A DNA stretch of 11,284 nt, taken from assembly GCA_915066865.1 (NCBI GenBank), contig CAJZEE010000069.1, forward strand, positions 1 through 11,284. Direction: 5' to 3'. Below, one piece after another: positions 6,476 to 11,284 of this stretch. This stretch comes from an uncultured Veillonella sp. (GTDB lineage Bacteria > Bacillota > Negativicutes > Veillonellales > Veillonellaceae). The notes beneath the pieces are model-generated. The model was not told the DNA's origin. It saw only the letters and a list, made by a program, of their open reading frames with translations, and ran no database searches. Position 1 is the stretch's first letter, and every line of letters begins with the position of its first letter. A program made the translations under genes and the position numbers.

Positions 6476-8784
6476 GTGAAAGAATGTTTGCCCTTATCGG
6501 CAGTGAATTAAATGTTAAGCCAAAGCAGGTGCAAGCTGCAGTAGAATTGCTGGACGAAGGCAATACGGTGCCGTTTATTGCGCGGTATCGTAAAGAGGTA
6601 ACGGGCGAATTGCAAGATGAGCAATTGCGCACCATTGAAGAACGCATTAAATACTTGCGCAATTTAGAAACACGTCGCCAAGAAATCATTGCTTCTATTA
6701 CAGAGCAAGAAAAGATGACAGACGAGTTGATGAAATCCTTAGAGGCAGCAACAAAGCTTCAAGAGTTAGAGGATTTATATTTACCGTACCGTCCTAAGAA
6801 ACGTACGCGCGCCATGATTGCCCGTGAACGTGGCTTGGAGCCGTTAGCGGAAATGATCCTTAACGATACAGTTATCTCTGGTGATCCGCTAGAGATCGCA
6901 AAAGAATACATAACAGAAGAGGTTCCTACACCAGAGGATGCCATACAAGGTGCTTCTGATATCGTAGCGGAAATCGTCAGCGATAGTGCAGACTTCCGGG
7001 CGTACTTGCGTAAGAAGATGTGGAATGAAGGCTTTATTCAAGCTGAATTGAGCGGTGAAGAGGAAGAACAACAACAATTCTTGCAATACGCTGAATATGC
7101 TGAGCCAGTTCGTCAAATGCCGTCGCACCGTATTTTGGCGGTAAATCGCGGTGAAAAATTAGGTGCTTTAAAACTAGCTCTAACTGTACCAGGTGACACC
7201 TATGTCGCTTATATGGTTCAAAAGTTAGAGAAAAATCCGAAGTCGATCTTTGCAGACTATAAAGCAGCCGCCGTAGCCGATGCGTACAAACGCCTTATTT
7301 TCCCAGCTTTAGAGCGTGAAATCCGCAATGAATTGACGGAAAATGCGGACGAGCAAGCTATCAAGGTATTCGGTGTGAATCTTAAAAATCTATTGTTACA
7401 ACCGCCACTAGCAGGGCACGTCATCATGGGTCTCGACCCTGGTTACCGCACCGGCTGTAAGATGGCTATCATTGATCAACAAGGCAATGTGCTCGATTAC
7501 GGTGCTTACTACTTAACAAATAGTGAAAAGCTTCGCAAGGAAGCTCAAAAGGTATTGGCTGATAAGATTCGTAGATTTAAGGTGACGCTCTTGTCCATTG
7601 GTAATGGTACTGCATCTTACGAAACAGAGCAATTTGCATCTACTATGATTGAAGAGGAAAAATTAGATTGCCACTATATCATTACTAATGAAGCGGGCGC
7701 ATCTGTGTACTCAGCATCTAAATTGGCTATCGATGAGTTACCAGATTTAGACGTTACCATTCGCGGTGCTGTATCGATTGCACGCCGTGTACAAGATCCA
7801 TTGGCTGAATCTGTTAAAATCGATCCTAAATCTATCGGCGTAGGTCAATATCAACATGATGTAAATCAAAAACAATTGACACATACCTTAGACCAAGTAG
7901 TTGAAACTGTAGTAAACCACGTTGGGGTAGAGCTAAATACTGCATCTCCAGCTATCTTGCAACATGTTGCAGGCATTTCTAGTGCGGTGGCTAAAAATAT
8001 TGTTGCATACCGTCAAGAGAATGGTGTGTTTAAAAGCCGTAAGGAATTGCTAAAAGTACCTCGTTTAGGCCCTGCAGCCTTTACACAATGTGCTGGTTTC
8101 TTGCGCTTACAACACGGTAAAAATCCACTGGATAATACATCCGTTCATCCAGAGTCTTATGAATTGGCAGAGCGCATCATTGGTGAATTAGGCTTTACCT
8201 TAAAAGACTTACAAGATAAATCTCAATTAGAAGCATTGCAAGTAAAATTACCTCTTGTGGATGCCGATAAAATGGCTGCCAAGCTTGATGCGGGCGTGCC
8301 GACTGTTCGGGATATCTTGGCGGCTCTTGCTAAACCAGGTCGCGACCCTCGGGAAGATTTACCGGCTCCATTGACCAGAAAACACGTAGTGAGCCTTGAA
8401 GATATCAAGGTCGGTACCGTTGTAAAAGGTACTGTTCATAACGTAGTTGATTTCGGAGCTTTTGTAGACTTTGGGCTTAAAACGAATGGTCTATTACATC
8501 GCAGCGAGCTTTGCAATAGCCGTCAACATCCATCTGATGTGCTTGCTGTAGGTGATATTATCGAAGCTCAAATCATTTCTGTTGACGTAAAGCGCAATCG
8601 CATCGGTCTGTCTGTAAAAGCATTACAACCAGAAAAACCAAAGAATAACGATAATAACCATAATAGAAATAATAATGGCCAACGTAGAAATAATGATAAC
8701 CGAAACAACAACCGTAATAATGGCGGACGTCAAAATGATAATCGCCATAATGGTTCTCTTAATAATGGGGATCGTCGAAACTGA
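6472..8784 (+). CDS. tex: Tex family RNA-binding protein with Asn/Arg-rich tail
   Basis: Tex (YhgF in E. coli) is a cytoplasmic nucleic-acid-binding protein linked to transcription and RNA processing. The order of domains is typical: Tex N-terminal helical region (1 to about 300, with PFIARYRKE at 34-42 and DLYLPYRPKKRT at 101-112), a YqgF/RuvX-like fold (about 315-440, GLDPGYRTG at 320-328 and SIGNGTASYETE at 375-386), helix-hairpin-helix repeats (about 500-546), and an S1 domain (about 645-716, with VDFGAFVDFG). Residues 725-770 are low complexity: 22 of 46 are Asn and 9 are Arg. The 770 aa match the family, with the tail as the lineage-specific part. The chosen ATG overlaps the folA stop and has AGAAAGG upstream; M5 is a weaker alternative start. 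It is the last gene of the run and is followed by a strong terminator. Confidence 0.95.
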   Translation: MSERMFALIGSELNVKPKQVQAAVELLDEGNTVPFIARYRKEVTGELQDEQLRTIEERIKYLRNLETRRQEIIASITEQEKMTDELMKSLEAATKLQELEDLYLPYRPKKRTRAMIARERGLEPLAEMILNDTVISGDPLEIAKEYITEEVPTPEDAIQGASDIVAEIVSDSADFRAYLRKKMWNEGFIQAELSGEEEEQQQFLQYAEYAEPVRQMPSHRILAVNRGEKLGALKLALTVPGDTYVAYMVQKLEKNPKSIFADYKAAAVADAYKRLIFPALEREIRNELTENADEQAIKVFGVNLKNLLLQPPLAGHVIMGLDPGYRTGCKMAIIDQQGNVLDYGAYYLTNSEKLRKEAQKVLADKIRRFKVTLLSIGNGTASYETEQFASTMIEEEKLDCHYIITNEAGASVYSASKLAIDELPDLDVTIRGAVSIARRVQDPLAESVKIDPKSIGVGQYQHDVNQKQLTHTLDQVVETVVNHVGVELNTASPAILQHVAGISSAVAKNIVAYRQENGVFKSRKELLKVPRLGPAAFTQCAGFLRLQHGKNPLDNTSVHPESYELAERIIGELGFTLKDLQDKSQLEALQVKLPLVDADKMAAKLDAGVPTVRDILAALAKPGRDPREDLPAPLTRKHVVSLEDIKVGTVVKGTVHNVVDFGAFVDFGLKTNGLLHRSELCNSRQHPSDVLAVGDIIEAQIISVDVKRNRIGLSVKALQPEKPKNNDNNHNRNNNGQRRNNDNRNNNRNNGGRQNDNRHNGSLNNGDRRN

Positions 8785-8861
8785 TAATTTCTTAGAAGAC
8801 TAGTTAATCTACATTAATAGATTTTAAATGATAGGCATTCTTGACTAAAAGTCATTATACC

Positions 8862-8901
8862 AAAAACCGCACCCTCTATGGTTTTAGAGGGTGTGGTTTT
8901 T
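8862..8901. terminator. Strong rho-independent terminator after tex
   Basis: The arms 8862-8878 and 8885-8901 pair over 17 positions with a single G-U, around a 6-base loop, and include the GC-rich core GCACCC/GGGTGT. The right arm ends in TTTTT. It closes the thyA-folA-tex transcription unit. The A-run on the left would also give a T-run on the minus strand. The 78 bases between the tex stop and the stem hold only small weak hairpins. Confidence 0.93.
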
Positions 8902-8937
8902 CTATATAGCTAAAAACTATGTATATTAATGCAGAAC

Positions 8938-8981
8938 AGATATATCGAAAATGATATATCTAATTGAAAAAATTAGATATA
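8938..8981. repeat. Three-arm overlapping palindrome at the aldehyde dehydrogenase promoter
   Basis: Arm A (8938-8946, AGATATATC) is a perfect 9-bp inverted repeat of 8953-8961. A perfect 11-bp inverted repeat, TATATCTAATT (8955-8965) with AATTAGATATA (8971-8981), reuses most of the middle arm. The middle arm can therefore pair with either the left or the right arm. The right-hand palindrome covers the -35 box and part of the spacer of the promoter below, which favours an operator for a DNA-binding regulator over an RNA switch. Confidence 0.7.
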
Positions 8982-8992
8982 GGGAGTATGAT
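8964..8992 (+). promoter_or_regulatory. Sigma-70-type promoter of the aldehyde dehydrogenase gene
   Basis: TTGAAA (8964-8969) and TATGAT (8987-8992) are separated by exactly 17 bases, each with one mismatch to consensus. A start near 8999 gives a leader of about 47 nt to the ATG at 9046. The -35 lies within the palindrome at 8955-8981, so a regulator bound there would block or recruit polymerase. Confidence 0.7.
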
Positions 8993-9010
8993 GAAACCAT
9001 AGAGGGGAAA

Positions 9011-9031
9011 TTCCTAAATCATATTCCTAAA
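9011..9031 (+). repeat. Direct repeat TTCCTAAA in the aldehyde dehydrogenase leader
   Basis: TTCCTAAA occurs at 9011-9018 and 9024-9031, 13 bases apart, directly before the AGAGGAGGT ribosome binding site (9031-9039). The upstream copy is part of the small palindrome GGAAATTCC (9006-9014). A role is unknown; it may be coincidence. Confidence 0.35.
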
Positions 9032-9045
9032 GAGGAGGTAATGCA

Positions 9046-10530
9046 ATGAGCTTGAACCTTAAAGAAAGATATGGACTTTTAATTAATAATGAATGGGTAA
9101 AGGCATCTGACGGTGCTGAATTTAAAGTATATAACCCTGCTAATGGCGAACAACTCGCTATCTGTGCAGAGGCTACATATGGCGATGTTGATAAAGCTGT
9201 AGAGGCTGCAACAGAAGCTTTCAAAACGTGGAAAAACGTTTCTCAAGTAGAACGTGCTGATTATTTATTGAAAATTGCGGATGCTATCGATACTCACAAA
9301 GAACATTTGGCACAAGTTGAAACATACGACAATGGTAAGCCAATCCGTGAAACATTGAACGTGGATATTCCACTTGGGGCGGACCATTTCCGTTACTTTG
9401 CAGGCGTGCTTCGTTCCGAAGAAGGCTCTGCACAAGTATTTGACGAAAATACATTGAGTCTCATCGTTCGTGAACCGATTGGCGTTGTAGGTCAAGTTGT
9501 GCCTTGGAACTTCCCATTCCTAATGGCCGCTTGGAAATTGGCTCCAGCTCTTGCAGCAGGCTGTACAGTTGTTATCAAACCTTCTAGCCACACATCTCTT
9601 AGCTTATTAGAACTTGGCGATATTTTGAAAGAAATCTTGCCACCAGGTGTTGTAAACATCGTAACTGGTAAAGGTTCTAAATCCGGTCAATATATCCTTG
9701 ATCATCCTGGTTTTAGCAAACTTGCTTTCACAGGCTCTACAGAGGTAGGTCTAGATGTATATAAAGCAGCATCTGAACGCTTGATTCCTGCCACATTGGA
9801 ATTAGGTGGTAAATCTGCGAATATCTTCTTTGAAGATGCGAACTGGAAACAAGCTCTTGACGGGGCAATGCTCGGTATTCTTTTTAACCAAGGTCAAGTA
9901 TGCTGCGCTGGTTCCCGTATCTTCGTACAAGATACAATTTACGATAAATTCGTAGCTGAACTTGCTGCACTATTCGATAAGGTGAAAGTTGGTTTGCCTT
10001 GGGATTCATCTACTCAACTTGGCTCCTTGATTTACGAAGACCAAGTTAATAAAGTATTGAGTTATGTAGACCTTGCAAAAGAAGAAGGAGCTCGCATTGT
10101 AGCCGGTGGTGTACGTGTTACTGATGGCGAACTTGGTAAAGGTTGCTTTGTAAGACCTACACTTATTGTAGATGCTACAAATGATATGCGTGTAGCTCGC
10201 GAAGAAATCTTCGGCCCTGTAGCTGTTGTCATCAAATTCCACAGCGAAGAAGAAGTTATTGAACAAGCAAATGACAGCTTATACGGCCTTGGCGGTGGCG
10301 TATTTACTCAAAACATCAACCGTGCTATCCGCGTAGCTCGCGGTATCGAAACAGGGCGTATGTGGGTAAATACATACAACTCAATCCCTGCAGGCGCTCC
10401 ATTTGGCGGCTATAAACAATCCGGTATCGGTCGTGAAACTCATAAAGTTATCCTTGAGCACTACACTCAAATGAAAAACATCATCGTAAACTTGAGCGAT
10501 AAACCATCTGGTTTCTACGATTTAGATTAA
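9046..10530 (+). CDS. NAD(P)-dependent aldehyde dehydrogenase (AldB-like)
   Basis: This is a cytoplasmic aldehyde dehydrogenase that oxidises an aldehyde to its carboxylic acid. The 494 aa match the tetrameric class. Catalytic parts are intact: N155 in PWNFP (oxyanion), K178 in IKPS (cofactor), FTGSTEVG (228-235), general base E252 in LELGGKS, nucleophile C286 in GQVCCAGSR (aligned with C302 of ALDH2), and E387/F389 in EEIFGP. At the ALDH2 E195 position, where NAD-specific enzymes carry Glu, there is S181 (KPSS). E. coli AldB, which uses NADP, also lacks this Glu, so NADP or dual use is plausible. The substrate is uncertain; acetaldehyde or another short aliphatic aldehyde is the best guess. 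AGAGGAGGT gives a strong ribosome binding site. The gene is monocistronic, with its own promoter inside a palindrome and a terminator shared with the convergent lipoprotein gene. Confidence 0.92.
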   Translation: MSLNLKERYGLLINNEWVKASDGAEFKVYNPANGEQLAICAEATYGDVDKAVEAATEAFKTWKNVSQVERADYLLKIADAIDTHKEHLAQVETYDNGKPIRETLNVDIPLGADHFRYFAGVLRSEEGSAQVFDENTLSLIVREPIGVVGQVVPWNFPFLMAAWKLAPALAAGCTVVIKPSSHTSLSLLELGDILKEILPPGVVNIVTGKGSKSGQYILDHPGFSKLAFTGSTEVGLDVYKAASERLIPATLELGGKSANIFFEDANWKQALDGAMLGILFNQGQVCCAGSRIFVQDTIYDKFVAELAALFDKVKVGLPWDSSTQLGSLIYEDQVNKVLSYVDLAKEEGARIVAGGVRVTDGELGKGCFVRPTLIVDATNDMRVAREEIFGPVAVVIKFHSEEEVIEQANDSLYGLGGGVFTQNINRAIRVARGIETGRMWVNTYNSIPAGAPFGGYKQSGIGRETHKVILEHYTQMKNIIVNLSDKPSGFYDLD

Positions 10531-10561
10531 TAACATATAAACTTCTCCGATGAACTATAAC

Positions 10562-10592
10562 AAAGAGGCACCTCGAAAGAGGTGCCTCTTTT
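10562..10592. terminator. Shared terminator between the aldehyde dehydrogenase and lipoprotein genes
   Basis: A perfect 13-bp stem (10562-10574 with 10579-10591) is capped by a stable GAAA tetraloop and ends in TTTT. It lies 31 bases after the aldehyde dehydrogenase stop and abuts the stop of the convergent gene at 10594. The AAA on the left makes weaker termination in the other direction possible. Confidence 0.92.
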
Positions 10593-10593
10593 A

Positions 10594-11169
10594 CTAATAT
10601 TGAGATAGACGGAATATTTTTCTATACTCTTTTGGTGCATCAGAACCATCAGAAGGTTTTATAATAACTCTAATATATATATCTTCTTTGAAGTCTGGAT
10701 ATGTTGCTGCATATTCTTTGCAGAATTGATCCATTCGATTGTAAAAATTTGTTACATCTTGGTTTTGTATGGCCGAATAGGGAATAGGCATTTCAATATA
10801 CAAAGAAGATGTATCGTATGTAGCATAGGATAACTCCTCTGCTGTTATATAGTTTTTCATTAATGGGAATGCAGTTATTAATGGGATGTTAGTTATCAGT
10901 ATTCGCTCCACTTGTGGTACAACAGGTGCAGAGGTGTTCAAGGCTTCAGATATTTCAATGGGCATTTGTGGATATTTGTCAAAGGTGACTTGCCATGTAT
11001 TGTTCCTATGAGACTCTAAGTGATATGTTAGATTAGGATAATCCTCATTTATATATTGTTGTACCTCATCTTCACTATAATGTGAGAGAAGATGACAACC
11101 CGTTGTTAGTATGGGGGATAGTATAATCAGTGGAAATAATATAAATCGTTTTAGGGTAAAAGGTTTCAT
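10594..11169 (-). CDS. Putative small lipoprotein of unknown function
   Basis: I do not recognise a family for this 191-aa protein. The N-terminus is a clear export signal: basic MKPFTLKR, a hydrophobic core FILFPLIILSPILTT, then G24-C25. The lipobox is TTGC with Thr at -3 rather than Leu, which is permitted but not typical, so lipidation at C25 is likely rather than certain. The mature part is hydrophilic, with mixed charge, many Tyr and Pro residues, and no repeats or further membrane span. Residues about 140-188 (YNRMDQFCKEYAATYPDFKE, then a beta-rich IYIRVIIKPSDG) could be a small alpha/beta domain. The ATG at 11169 is supported by AAAAGGAA about 7 bases upstream. The remaining 115 bases to the window edge probably hold its promoter, but I see no clear -35/-10 pair. 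It converges on the aldehyde dehydrogenase gene and has no functional partner here. Confidence 0.75.
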   Translation of the reverse strand: MKPFTLKRFILFPLIILSPILTTGCHLLSHYSEDEVQQYINEDYPNLTYHLESHRNNTWQVTFDKYPQMPIEISEALNTSAPVVPQVERILITNIPLITAFPLMKNYITAEELSYATYDTSSLYIEMPIPYSAIQNQDVTNFYNRMDQFCKEYAATYPDFKEDIYIRVIIKPSDGSDAPKEYRKIFRLSQY

Positions 11170-11284
11170 TGTATATTCCTTTTATACTACTTTAGGAAGT
11201 TTAGTAAATCGTAATTGCTTAACAGGTATTGTTTAATTTATTGGTGGAATTTTGGAGTACATTATTTTAATTATATTATATCTA

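Noticed and set aside
8841..8854. TTGACT as a -35 box after tex
   Set aside because: No -10 hexamer lies 16-18 bases downstream; that position is inside the tex terminator stem.
8938..8981. Riboswitch or transcription attenuator before the aldehyde dehydrogenase
   Set aside because: The alternative hairpins lie upstream of the likely transcription start, no T-run follows them, and no known riboswitch core is recognisable.

Overview
The window is about 11.3 kb of AT-rich chromosomal DNA with housekeeping-type genes. The proteins, the strong purine-rich ribosome binding sites, the extended -10 promoters and a clostridial-type thymidylate synthase point to a Firmicutes-lineage bacterium. My best guess is a Negativicute such as Veillonella. 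That is recognition by eye, not a search result. I see no mobile element, CRISPR array, rRNA or tRNA.

Layout, left to right. A WYL-domain transcriptional regulator (+) sits behind an extended -10 promoter, a short inverted repeat and a repeat-rich leader. It converges on a PutP-type sodium/solute symporter (-), and the two share one terminator hairpin. A 317-bp divergent spacer follows, holding the putP promoter, a probable recQ promoter and an 11-bp perfect inverted repeat. Next is a rightward block: RecQ helicase, thymidylate synthase ThyA, dihydrofolate reductase FolA and the RNA-binding protein Tex. It is closed by a strong terminator after tex. folA and tex overlap by ATGA. ThyA and FolA are a functional pair: ThyA makes dTMP and oxidises methylene-tetrahydrofolate to dihydrofolate, which FolA reduces back. 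A separately transcribed aldehyde dehydrogenase (+) follows, with a good sigma-70-type promoter whose -35 box lies inside overlapping perfect inverted repeats. It converges on a small putative lipoprotein (-), again across a shared hairpin.

I found no clearly new multi-gene system. The most unusual structure is between thyA and folA: about five degenerate 26-28 bp tandem copies of the thyA 3' end, each keeping the last five codons and the TAG stop in recognisable form. Other points worth a look are the three-arm palindrome around the aldehyde dehydrogenase promoter, the perfect palindrome before recQ, the Asn/Arg-rich tail on Tex, the changed cofactor-site residue in the aldehyde dehydrogenase, and the divergent active-site motif of ThyA.
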